NCBI GenBank assembly: GCA_964564865.1
Contig: CAZMDA010000012.1
Span: forward strand, 4,345-68,344
Length of the DNA: 64,000 nucleotides
Origin: RBG-16-66-20 sp964564865
GTDB lineage: Bacteria; Pseudomonadota; Gammaproteobacteria; Burkholderiales; SG8-39
Reading direction: 5' to 3'
The first letter of the stretch is position 1. Every line of letters begins with the position of its first letter. The notes beneath the pieces were generated by a model. The model saw nothing but the letters and a program-made list of their open reading frames with translations, had not been told where the DNA came from and ran no database searches. The translations under genes were made by a program, and so were the position numbers. This document shows, piece after piece, positions 56,529 through 64,000 of this stretch.

Positions 56529-59500
56529 GTCCGCTTCCTCCGCATCAGGTAGAACGCCGCAGGAATCACCAGCATCGACAGCAGCGGCGCGGTGATCATG
56601 CCGCCGATCATCGGCGCCGCGATGCGTTGCATCACCTCCGCCCCGGTACCTTCGCTCAACAGCAGCGGCGCGAGGCCGCCCAGGATCACCGCCACCGTCA
56701 TTGCCTTGGGCCTGACCCGCTGCACCGCGCCCTCGTCGAGCGCCTCGATCAGTTGCGCATCCGTCAAGGCGCCGCCATGCCGGCCGATGGCCTGCTTCAG
56801 GTACACCAGCATCACCACGCCGAACTCCGCGGCGAGTCCCGCCAGCGCGATGAAGCCGATGGCGCCCGCGACCGACAGGTTGTGCCCCAGCAGCCAGATC
56901 AGCCAGAAGCCGCCGATCAGGGCAAAGGGCAGCGTTGCCATGATGAGCAGCGCCTCCCCGGCGCGCCGGAAGGCGAGGTACAACAGCACGAAGATGATCA
57001 GCAGCGTGAACGGCACCACCACCGCCAGCCGCGCCTTCGCCCGCTCCAGGTACTCGAACTGGCCGGACCAGGCGAGCGACACTCCCGCGGGGAGCTTCAC
57101 CGCCGCCGCCACCGCGCGCTGCGCGTCCCCGACCACCGAGGCGAGGTCGCGGCCGCGGATATCGACGTAGATCCAGCCCGAGAGCCGCGCGTTCTCCGAG
57201 CGCAGCATCGGCGGGCCGTCCGAAATCGATATCTGCGCGACCGAGCCGAGCGTGAGCTGGGCGCCGGACTCGGCCACGAAGGCGAGGTTCCGCAGGTCCT
57301 CGATCGAGTCACGCAGCTCGCGCGGATAACGCACGCTGATGGGGAATCGCCTGCGGCCTTCGATGGTCTCCCCGATGGTTTCGCCGCCGATCGCGCTCGC
57401 CACCACGGACTGGACATCGGCGATGCTCATGCCATGGCGCGCGGCGGCAAGGCGGTTCACCGTGACGTCGATGTAGCGCCCCCCCGCGACCCGCTCGGCG
57501 AGCGCCGAGGACACGCCCGGAACGTCCTTGACCACGCGCTCGATCTCGCCCGCCACGCGCTCGATCTCCGCAAGATCGTTTCCCGAGACCTTGATGCCGA
57601 GCGGGCTCTTGATCCCGGTGGCCAGCATGTCGATGCGGTTGCGGATCGGCGGGATCCAGATGTTGGCCAGCCCCGGAAGCTGGAGCAGGCGGTCGAGTTC
57701 CTCGACCAGCTTCTCCGGGGTCATGCCGGGCCGCCACTGGTCGCGGGGCTTCAGTTGCACCGTGGTTTCGACCATCTCCAGCGGCGCCGGGTCGGTCGCC
57801 GTCTCGGCGCGGCCGATCTTGCCGAACACGCGCAGCACCTCGGGCACGGTCGCGATCAGCTTGTCAGTCTGCTGCAGGATCTGCGCCGCCTTGCCCGGGG
57901 ACAGCCCGGGCAGCGCCGAGGGCATGTAAAGGAGATCCCCTTCGTAGAGCGGCGGCATGAACTCGCCCCCGATCCGCGCAACCGGGTAAGCCGTCGCCGC
58001 CAGCGCCACTGCCGCGACCAGCAGCGTTGCCTTGGGCCAGCGCAGCACCCATGCCAACAGCGGGCGGTAGACGGCGATGAAGAAGCGATTGAGGGGATTG
58101 CTCCGCTCGACCGGGATCCGTCCCCGGACCAGGTAGCCCATGAGCACCGGGACCAGCGTCACCGCAAGGATCGCGGAGGCGGCCATGGCGTAGGTCTTGG
58201 TATAGGCGAGCGGCGAGAACAGCCGCCCCTCCTGAGCCTGCAGCGCGAACACCGGGACGAAGGACAGCGTGATGATGAGCAGCGAAAAGAACAAGGCGGG
58301 CCCGACTTCGACCGCCGCCTCGCCCACCAGCCGCCAGCGCTCCTCGCCGGAAGCCGTCCTGCCCTCCAGCTTCTTGTGCGCGTTCTCGATCATCACCACG
58401 GCGGCATCCACCATGGCGCCGATCGCGATCGCCAAGCCTCCCAGCGACAGGATGTTCGCGTTCACGCCCTGGTAGTGCATGACGATGAACGCGGCGAGGA
58501 TGCCCAGCGGCAGGGTGACGATGGCGACCAGCGCCGAGCGCAGATGAAAGAGAAACACGAAGCACACCAGCGCGACCACCAGGAACTCCTCGGCGAGCTT
58601 CTCGCCCAGGTGGCGCACGGCCCGCTCGATCAGGCCGGAGCGGTCGTAGGTGGTGACGATCTCGACGCCCGGCGGCAGGCTCCGCGACAGCTCGGCCAGC
58701 TTCGCCTTGACCGCGGCGATGGTCTCCAGCGCATTCTTGCCCGAGCGCATGATGACCACGCCGCCCGCGACCTCGCCCTCGCCGTCCAGCTCGGCGATGC
58801 CGCGCCGCATCTCCGGCCCGACCTGCAGCCGCGCGACGTCGCCCAACAACACCGGCACGCCGCCCGCCCCGGTCGCAAGCGGAATGGCACGGAAGTCCTC
58901 CAGCGTCTTCAGGTAGCCGCTCGCGCGCACCATGTACTCGGCCTCCGCGAGTTCCACGACCGAGCCGCCGGTCTCGCGGTTCGCGGCCTGCACCGCCGCG
59001 ATCACGCGCGAGTGCGGAATGCCGTAGGCGCGCAGCCGCTGCGGATCGAGCTGGATCTGGTACTGGCGCACCATCCCGCCTACCGACGCCACCTCAGCCA
59101 CGTTGGCGACGCTCTTCAGCTCGAACTTCAGGAACCAGTCCTGGATCGCGCGCAGCTCGCCCAGGTCGTGGCGGCCGCTGCGGTCCACCAGCGCGTACTG
59201 GAAGATCCAGCCAACGCCGGTGGCATCCGGCCCCAGCGCAGGTTTGGCCTGCGCCGGCAGGCGCGACTGGACCTGGTTCAGGTACTCCAGCACCCGGGAC
59301 CGCGCCCAGTAGGGGTCGACGCCGTCCTCGAACAGGATGTAGACGAAGGAGTCGCCGAAGAACGAGTATCCGCGCACCGTCTTCGCGCCGGGCACCGACA
59401 TCATGGTGGTGGTGAGCGGGTAGGTGACCTGGTCCTCGACGATGCGCGGCGCCTGGCCGGGGAAGGGCGTGCGGATGATGACCTGCACGTCGGACAGGTC

Positions 59501-59620
59501 CGGCAGCGCATCCAGCGGCGCGCGAACCACCGCCCACGCTCCCCAGGCGGTGACGAGCAGCGTCGCAACCAGCACCAGGAACCGGTTGGCCAGGGACCAG
59601 CGGATCAGGGACGCGATCAT
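56525..59620 (-). CDS. cusA: CusA-type RND copper/silver efflux pump (HME4-like)
   Basis: A 1031-aa RND pump. The proton-relay helix reads AIAIGAMVDAAVVMIENAHKKLEG, the DAAVVMIENAHK form typical of CusA/SilA, unlike the DG..VENT of the czcA copy at 48591. N-terminal LDALPDLSDVQVIIRTPFPGQAP and PLTTTMMSVPGAKTVRGYS are also CusA-like. Cu(I)/Ag(I) export is inferred. It follows cusB with a 4-base overlap and precedes the patatin gene. Confidence 0.94.
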   Translation of the reverse strand: MIASLIRWSLANRFLVLVATLLVTAWGAWAVVRAPLDALPDLSDVQVIIRTPFPGQAPRIVEDQVTYPLTTTMMSVPGAKTVRGYSFFGDSFVYILFEDGVDPYWARSRVLEYLNQVQSRLPAQAKPALGPDATGVGWIFQYALVDRSGRHDLGELRAIQDWFLKFELKSVANVAEVASVGGMVRQYQIQLDPQRLRAYGIPHSRVIAAVQAANRETGGSVVELAEAEYMVRASGYLKTLEDFRAIPLATGAGGVPVLLGDVARLQVGPEMRRGIAELDGEGEVAGGVVIMRSGKNALETIAAVKAKLAELSRSLPPGVEIVTTYDRSGLIERAVRHLGEKLAEEFLVVALVCFVFLFHLRSALVAIVTLPLGILAAFIVMHYQGVNANILSLGGLAIAIGAMVDAAVVMIENAHKKLEGRTASGEERWRLVGEAAVEVGPALFFSLLIITLSFVPVFALQAQEGRLFSPLAYTKTYAMAASAILAVTLVPVLMGYLVRGRIPVERSNPLNRFFIAVYRPLLAWVLRWPKATLLVAAVALAATAYPVARIGGEFMPPLYEGDLLYMPSALPGLSPGKAAQILQQTDKLIATVPEVLRVFGKIGRAETATDPAPLEMVETTVQLKPRDQWRPGMTPEKLVEELDRLLQLPGLANIWIPPIRNRIDMLATGIKSPLGIKVSGNDLAEIERVAGEIERVVKDVPGVSSALAERVAGGRYIDVTVNRLAAARHGMSIADVQSVVASAIGGETIGETIEGRRRFPISVRYPRELRDSIEDLRNLAFVAESGAQLTLGSVAQISISDGPPMLRSENARLSGWIYVDIRGRDLASVVGDAQRAVAAAVKLPAGVSLAWSGQFEYLERAKARLAVVVPFTLLIIFVLLYLAFRRAGEALLIMATLPFALIGGFWLIWLLGHNLSVAGAIGFIALAGLAAEFGVVMLVYLKQAIGRHGGALTDAQLIEALDEGAVQRVRPKAMTVAVILGGLAPLLLSEGTGAEVMQRIAAPMIGGMITAPLLSMLVIPAAFYLMRRKRT

Positions 59621-61089
59621 TTCGCTGCTCTCTTCTTCAGGCGCTCGATGACGTAGTCCCCTTCCTTGTCCGGCTCGCCGCGCATCTCGAACTCCACCAG
59701 GTCGCCCTTGCCGATGCCGGCCAGCGCGTTCGGGTCCGCGACCTGGAATCCCATACTCATGGCCGGCCAGCGGATGGACGGCATCGGGCCATGGTCCAGC
59801 TCGATCCGGCCCTTGGCCAGGTCGACTTCGAGCACGCGGCCGCTGCCCGGATGCAAGGCATCCTTGGCGGCCGGCTTCCCGGCGCCTTCGAGGCGCGACA
59901 GCGCCCCCTTCAAACTCGCTTCGGAGTCGATCAGGAACTGGCCGGAGGCGACGACCTTGTCCCCCGGCTTGAGCCCCTTGCGGATTTCGCTCCGACCGGC
60001 GGCCTCCCGGCCGACCTCGACATCGGCGGCGACAAAACGACCGCCTTCGGCGACGATCACGACATCGCGCTCACCGGTGCGGATGACCGCCTCGGATGGC
60101 ACCAATACGGACTCCGTGCCCGCCGCCGGAACGATCGAGACGCTGGCGAACATGCCGGGCTTGAGCCGCTGCCCGGGATTGGCGAGCTCGATGCGCACGC
60201 GCAGCGTGCGCGTGACCGTGCTTACGTCCGGAAGGATGGCGCCTAGCCTGCCCTTGAAGACCTGCTCCGGCCACCCCGGCACCCGCGCCTCCGCCGCGGC
60301 GCCCGGCCTGAGCGCGGCCGCCTGCGCTTCGGGTACCTCGGCGTTCACCCAGACCGTGGACAGGTCCACGAGCCGGAACAAGGCGGCACCGGCCCCGACC
60401 GTCATGCCTTCGCGCACAATCAATTCGGCGACGATGCCGGAAATGGGCGAATAAAGCGTCGTGCGGGGACGCGCAACCCCTGCCTGCTCGACCTCGCGAA
60501 TCTCGCTCTCGCGCATGCCGAGCAGCGCGAGCCGCCCGCGCGCCGCCATTGCCAGCTCGCCTTGCCCCTGCCGGCGCAGGAGCAGGAACTCCTCCTGTGC
60601 GGCCGCCCACTCCGGAAACAGGATCTCCACCAGCGGCGCGCCCTTCGCCACCGGGTCGAGCGGCGCGCGCGCGTGCAGCTTCTCCACGAATCCCGCCGCG
60701 CGCGTCTGCACCAGCACCACGCCGCGCTCGTTCCAGGCGACCACGCCGACCGCGTCCAGCCTTGGCGCGAGCGTCCCCAGTTCCGCGGCGACCGTGCGAA
60801 TGCCCAGGTTCTGCACCGAGCCCGCGCTGACCGCGACCCCCGGCCCGGCCCCGGCGCCCGAGTCGGCGTAGACCGGCACCAGCTGCATGTCCATGAACGG
60901 AGACTTGCCCGGCTTGTCGAACTTCTGCTGCGGGAACATCGGGTCGTGGTAATAGAGGACCTTGCGCTCCGCCGAGGGCGGTGACGCGGGGGCTGCAGCA
61001 GCTGGCTCATGGCCTGCGCTGCGCCGGCCGAGCAGGTAGCCGCCAATCGCGAGGCTTGCGGCAATGACGATGGCAATGAGCGCCTTCAT
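59617..61089 (-). CDS. cusB: CusB membrane fusion protein with CusF-like C-terminus
   Basis: A 490-aa adaptor in three parts. N-terminal membrane anchor or signal, then a heavy-metal-binding domain at about 44-75 (YYHDPMFPQQKFDKPGKSPFMDMQLVPVY). Next the MFP core (GFVEKLHARAPLDPVAKGAPL, helical hairpin, VWVNAEVPEAQAAALRPG). Residues about 415-488 form a CusF-like domain whose IRWPAMSMGF keeps the Trp and two Met used for Cu/Ag in CusF. So the periplasmic chaperone is fused to CusB. The start overlaps the cusC stop. Confidence 0.93.
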   Translation of the reverse strand: MKALIAIVIAASLAIGGYLLGRRSAGHEPAAAAPASPPSAERKVLYYHDPMFPQQKFDKPGKSPFMDMQLVPVYADSGAGAGPGVAVSAGSVQNLGIRTVAAELGTLAPRLDAVGVVAWNERGVVLVQTRAAGFVEKLHARAPLDPVAKGAPLVEILFPEWAAAQEEFLLLRRQGQGELAMAARGRLALLGMRESEIREVEQAGVARPRTTLYSPISGIVAELIVREGMTVGAGAALFRLVDLSTVWVNAEVPEAQAAALRPGAAAEARVPGWPEQVFKGRLGAILPDVSTVTRTLRVRIELANPGQRLKPGMFASVSIVPAAGTESVLVPSEAVIRTGERDVVIVAEGGRFVAADVEVGREAAGRSEIRKGLKPGDKVVASGQFLIDSEASLKGALSRLEGAGKPAAKDALHPGSGRVLEVDLAKGRIELDHGPMPSIRWPAMSMGFQVADPNALAGIGKGDLVEFEMRGEPDKEGDYVIERLKKRAAK

Positions 61090-62318
61090 TTCCGTTCTCC
61101 CGAAATCTCGAAGTACTGCAGCGCGATCCGCGCGCGTGCCTGCCCGGCGAGAAGGGCCTGCTCCTGCATCCGGCTTTCAATCAGCGCGCGCCGGGCCTCG
61201 AGCACGCTCCCCAGGCCTGTGCCGCCGGCACCGTACTGCGCAGCCAGCGACTGAAGGCGAGCGGCGGCATCCGGCAGGATCGTTGCGCGCAGATTGCGCA
61301 GCCGGTCGCCGGCGAGGCGCCACTCCTCGCGCACGGCCTGGAGCTCGGCCCGAAGCATCCGGAGCTGGTCCGCGTGCTGCTCTCGCGCCCGCTCCGCCAG
61401 CCTGAGCTTCGAGGCGAGCGTGTTGTCCTGCTTCTGTGCCGAGAAGATCGGCAATTCGAACGCGATCTGGAACATGAGCATGTCGGAGCGGCCGCCGTTG
61501 CGCGCGTAATACCCCACCTCGACCGTGCGATCGGACTTGGTGGCTTCCCGCGCCAATGCGACATCCGTGTCCGCAAGCGCCTTCTGCCCCGTGAGCAGGC
61601 CCAGTTGAGGGTGGTCGGCCAGCGCCGCGAGCAGCGCGTCCGGCTGCGGCGGGTCGCCAAGGACCGGAAGGACCTCCGGCAACGGCCTTGCGGAGGCCGC
61701 CTGAACCCAGCGCGACATGCCGGCCCGCCCTCGAGCGGCCTGCGCGGCAAGGTCGAGGCGCCGGTCCGTGATCTGTCCCAGTGCCTGCCGCGCCATCAGC
61801 AGGTCCGCCTGGGATGCCTTTCCGGTGCCCAGGGCACTGCGTGCGGACTCGACCAGGAGCACCTGCTCCGCAGCCAACTCGCCGTACAGGCGCTCATTCG
61901 CCGCCGCCAGCCACGCCTCCAGCCAGGCAAGCGCAACGTCCCGGCGGATCGTTTGCCTGAGCACGGCCGCCTCGGCGGCGGCCAGTTCGGCCTCGGCCAG
62001 CGCGCGCTCGGAACGCAGGCGCCGCTTGTCGCCGCCGGGGATCATTTGCTCCCAGCTGATCCCGACCTGCGTCATGTCGTCGCGAGAGTCGGGGAAACCG
62101 CGCGCCGGAAAATTGAGCGCACCCAGCTTCAGGCGCGGGTCGGGCAACGCGGCTTCCGCCTGCGCGCCCAGTTGTCCCGCGCCGCGCGCCAGCTCCAGCG
62201 CCTTCAGCGCGGGCTGCTGCTCCAGCGCGAGGCGACGCGCCTCGTCGAGCGTGAGGACCTGCCCGAAGGCGGGCGTGACGGCGGCAAGAGCCGCCAGGAA
62301 TGCCAATGCGATGTGCAT
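61086..62318 (-). CDS. cusC: CusC/TolC-type outer membrane efflux factor
   Basis: A 410-aa OEP-family protein with signal peptide (HIALAFLAALAAVTPAFG) and LTLDEARRLALEQQPALKALELARGAGQLGAQAEAALPDPRLKLGALNFPA, then a second OEP repeat ending EARRALIESRMQEQALLAGQARARIALQYFEISG. ATG 62318 is chosen because GGAGG lies 7 bases before it, giving a direct signal peptide. It is the outer-membrane partner of CusBA, and its stop overlaps the cusB start by 4 bases. Confidence 0.92.
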   Translation of the reverse strand: MHIALAFLAALAAVTPAFGQVLTLDEARRLALEQQPALKALELARGAGQLGAQAEAALPDPRLKLGALNFPARGFPDSRDDMTQVGISWEQMIPGGDKRRLRSERALAEAELAAAEAAVLRQTIRRDVALAWLEAWLAAANERLYGELAAEQVLLVESARSALGTGKASQADLLMARQALGQITDRRLDLAAQAARGRAGMSRWVQAASARPLPEVLPVLGDPPQPDALLAALADHPQLGLLTGQKALADTDVALAREATKSDRTVEVGYYARNGGRSDMLMFQIAFELPIFSAQKQDNTLASKLRLAERAREQHADQLRMLRAELQAVREEWRLAGDRLRNLRATILPDAAARLQSLAAQYGAGGTGLGSVLEARRALIESRMQEQALLAGQARARIALQYFEISGERK

Positions 62319-62381
62319 CCGAACCTCCGCGAATCGAACCACCGCCGGCGGATGCCGGCGGTTGCGTTCAACCGCGAGGGA

Positions 62382-62756
62382 TCAGATCTGGAAGGACTGG
62401 AACAGGATGCGGGGCGGCGGCGCCGCGGGAAGCGCGCGCCGGTACCGCCGGTCGACGACGCGAAGCGCTTGCACCTCCGGCATCGCCACCACCAGAGCCG
62501 GTGCCGCGGACATCGCCGCCACCTGGGGCTGCGGTCTATCCGAGCTCTGGTCAAAACTCAGACAATGGGCGAGGCACAGGTTCGCGTTGCGCGCCGGCTC
62601 GTCGTGGCAGGTGGGTTCGCTCGCCTTGCTCAAGAGCGCCGCCGCAGGAGCGACGCGCAGCCAATCGCAGGCCGCCAGGGCGAGCGCGGCTTGGGCGAAA
62701 AGAAGTGCGCCCAGCAACGCCAAGGAGGCCCGGCAGCGCGACGATCGGCGAAACAT
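62382..62756 (-). CDS. Small secreted Cys/His protein preceding cusC
   Basis: A 124-aa protein with a signal peptide (ASLALLGALLFAQAALALAACDW). The mature part includes PTCHDEPARNANLCLAHCLSFDQSSD and ends PPPRILFQSFQI. Such Cys/His-containing proteins are common upstream of cusCBA-type genes. Periplasmic Cu or Ag binding is plausible but not shown by a known domain. It lies 63 bases before cusC on the same strand. Confidence 0.75.
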   Translation of the reverse strand: MFRRSSRCRASLALLGALLFAQAALALAACDWLRVAPAAALLSKASEPTCHDEPARNANLCLAHCLSFDQSSDRPQPQVAAMSAAPALVVAMPEVQALRVVDRRYRRALPAAPPPRILFQSFQI

Positions 62757-62771
62757 CCCGATATTCTACCT

Positions 62772-62984
62772 TCAGGGACGCCTGCCTCGAACCCATTCCC
62801 AAAATCGCCCGATGGCATAGAGCGCTCCGGGTACCAGGAACGTCGCCAGCAGCAGCGTCGCCAGCCGATCTCCCGGCACCCCCTCCGCAAGCGTCAGCAA
62901 GGTCAGGGCGTGCAGCAGCGAAACGACGACCCAGATCGCCGTGAACAGGAACCAGAAACGCACCCACAGCGACACTGGACTCAC
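62772..62984 (-). CDS. Small two-helix membrane protein
   Basis: A 70-aa protein with two predicted membrane helices (LWVRFWFLFTAIWVVVSLLHAL and ATLLLATFLVPGALYAIGRFW) and a basic end (RGRRP). Its GTG start overlaps the stop of the upstream Tat-leader ORF (GTGA). It belongs to the small membrane proteins often seen next to metal-efflux genes; function unknown. Confidence 0.7.
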   Translation of the reverse strand: MSPVSLWVRFWFLFTAIWVVVSLLHALTLLTLAEGVPGDRLATLLLATFLVPGALYAIGRFWEWVRGRRP

Positions 62985-63130
62985 TGCGCGCCTTTGAACA
63001 GCGCTCGCGGCCTCGACAACGCCGCAGGGGCGGGTCCGGTCGAACGGCCCTGCTCCGCGGCGTCCGCCATCCTCAGGGACGCTCCGGCAGTCAATGCGGC
63101 GGCGCCGATCAACAGCTCGCGACGTTTCAT
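62981..63130 (-). CDS. Short 49-aa ORF consisting mainly of a Tat signal peptide
   Basis: The 49-codon ORF reads KRREL plus a hydrophobic run (LIGAAALTAGASL) and ends a few residues after a putative cleavage region. GGAGG lies directly before the ATG. It looks like the signal peptide of a Tat-exported enzyme whose mature part is missing, since only about 28 residues follow the signal. It could be a remnant, a genuine small secreted peptide, or a leader coupling translation to the membrane protein whose start overlaps its stop. Confidence 0.55.
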   Translation of the reverse strand: MKRRELLIGAAALTAGASLRMADAAEQGRSTGPAPAALSRPRALFKGAQ

Positions 63131-63140
63131 CCAGCCTCCA

Positions 63141-64000
63141 TCAGTTGACGCGCCGGCCGCGGGCCGCCGCCTTCCACATCTCCATTACCGCGAGCATAAG
63201 GATTCCCGCGCCCAGCGTCAGCAGCCAATGCTTCAGATCGAAAGGCGCGAGCTTGAACAGCTCACGGCTCCAGGGCATCAGCACCAGCGCCGCCTGCAAC
63301 GACGCCGAGGCAGCAACCGCCAGCAAAAGCGCCGGATTGGACAGAATGCCGATCGAGAACAGCGACAGTCGCTCATTGCGGCAGTTAAAGGCGTGGGCAA
63401 GCTGCGCCCCGATCAACGTCATGAATGTCAGCGTCCGCGCCAGCTCCAGATCCAGTTCCATGACGTACAGGCAGTAGGCGAAGCTCAGTATGGAGATCGT
63501 CGCGATCGCCAAACCCTGCGCCAGTATGGTCATGATCCGGGCGCGAGACAGGATCGCCTCGTCATGGCGCCGCGGCGGCCGCCGCATCAGGTCGGGATCC
63601 TTCGGATCGACGGCAAGGGCTAGCGCCGGCAGGCCGTCGGTGACCAGGTTCACCCACAGGATCTGCACCGGCAGCAGCGGCAACGGCAGGCCCAGGAACG
63701 TCGCGAACAGCATCAGCAGTATCTCGCCGACGTTGCACGACAGGAGAAAGTGCACCGACTTGCGGATGTTGTCGAAGGTGGCACGGCCCTCCTCCACCGC
63801 GGCGGCGATCGACGCGAAGTTGTCGTCCGTCACGACCATGTCGGCCGCCTCCTTCGTCACGTCGGTGCCGGTGATACCCATCGCAACGCCAATGTCGGCG
63901 GCCTTAACAGCCGGCGCATCGTTCACCCCGTCCCCCGTCATCGCGACCACCGCGCCGCCGGCCTTCAGCGCCCGCACGATGCGCAGCTTGTGCTCGGCCG
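63141..64000 (-). CDS. C-terminal part of a Ca2+-type P-ATPase (5' truncated at window edge)
   Basis: The last 286 residues of a P-type ATPase. TGDGVNDAPAVKAADIGVAMGITGTDVTKEAADMVVTDDNF is the hinge of the P-domain, and QILWVNLVTDGLPALALAVDPKDPDLM is the helix-6 segment of type II pumps (SERCA/PMR1-like). Four more hydrophobic helices follow to GILMLAVMEMWK. Calcium or manganese export is usual for the family. The N-domain and catalytic DKTGT lie beyond the window. It reads toward the cus genes on the same strand. Confidence 0.93.
   Translation of the reverse strand, partial: AEHKLRIVRALKAGGAVVAMTGDGVNDAPAVKAADIGVAMGITGTDVTKEAADMVVTDDNFASIAAAVEEGRATFDNIRKSVHFLLSCNVGEILLMLFATFLGLPLPLLPVQILWVNLVTDGLPALALAVDPKDPDLMRRPPRRHDEAILSRARIMTILAQGLAIATISILSFAYCLYVMELDLELARTLTFMTLIGAQLAHAFNCRNERLSLFSIGILSNPALLLAVAASASLQAALVLMPWSRELFKLAPFDLKHWLLTLGAGILMLAVMEMWKAAARGRRVN

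Noticed and set aside
56447..59656. Long plus-strand open frame opposite cusA
   Set aside because: Antisense shadow of cusA with His/Arg/Gln-rich residues and no family match.
1..64000. tRNA, rRNA, insertion sequences and integrases
   Set aside because: I saw no transposase, integrase or cloverleaf-like sequence while reading the gaps; most gaps are under 150 bp. A tool-based scan was not possible.

Overview
The window is high-GC, gene-dense bacterial chromosome with no rRNA, tRNA, CRISPR array or insertion sequence that I could see, and no gene-free stretch longer than about 210 bp. The content suggests a betaproteobacterium, most likely Burkholderiales: five Bug-type (TTT family) periplasmic receptors, IcmF, an assimilatory nitrate cluster read by NasT, and CzcCBA and CusCBA pumps. 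This placement rests on gene content only.

Region 1 (1-12.7 kb) is an accessory catabolic region. It holds the end of an MmgE/PrpD-like gene, an SDR lacking the usual catalytic residues, a single-chain aconitase X, three Bug receptors, two acyl-CoA-dehydrogenase-fold flavoproteins, a protein of four rhodanese domains, two small flavin reductases, a PaaK-like CoA ligase and an IclR regulator. Flavoprotein plus flavin reductase plus rhodanese suggests catabolism of an organic, possibly sulfur-containing, acid; the substrate is unknown.

Region 2 (12.7-17.0 kb) encodes IcmF, a fused B12-dependent acyl-CoA mutase with its G-protein chaperone, and an alpha/beta hydrolase. A TTTACGT-type palindrome fills the spacer of the icmF promoter. 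Region 3 (17.0-27.4 kb) is an assimilatory nitrate operon: a sigma-54-type promoter, the antiterminator nasT, a leader with hexaloop hairpin and intrinsic terminator, nrtABD, a globin, cobA (siroheme), nirB, and one protein joining NirD to the nitrate reductase NasA with a C-terminal [2Fe-2S] domain. The operon covers nitrate uptake, reduction to ammonium, siroheme supply and probable NO protection.

Region 4 (27.4-42.7 kb) is mixed metabolism: a hyuA-hyuB-bug-bug-mce operon with a divergent LysR, ornithine cyclodeaminase-like and cystathionine-lyase-like enzymes, a DUF4105 membrane protein, a class II aldolase, an amidohydrolase, an MFS transporter, a DsrE protein and a fatty acid hydroxylase. 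The last three form an operon divergent from an ArsR-rhodanese fusion, with a strong palindromic operator between them.

Region 5 (42.7-64 kb) is a heavy-metal island: an EamA transporter with a His-rich tail, a secreted zincin, merT-merP-GDCCVxC behind a mer-type promoter (no merA or merR here), a SEC-C/TPR/methyltransferase fusion, a long cation-transporter-czcI-czcCBA operon divergent from a CadR/PbrR-like regulator, a Tat-exported patatin, cusCBA with CusF fused to CusB, small accessory proteins, and a Ca2+-type P-ATPase cut by the window end. A perfect palindrome, TGTAACCGATCGGTTACA, occurs twice in this region, both times between convergent genes.
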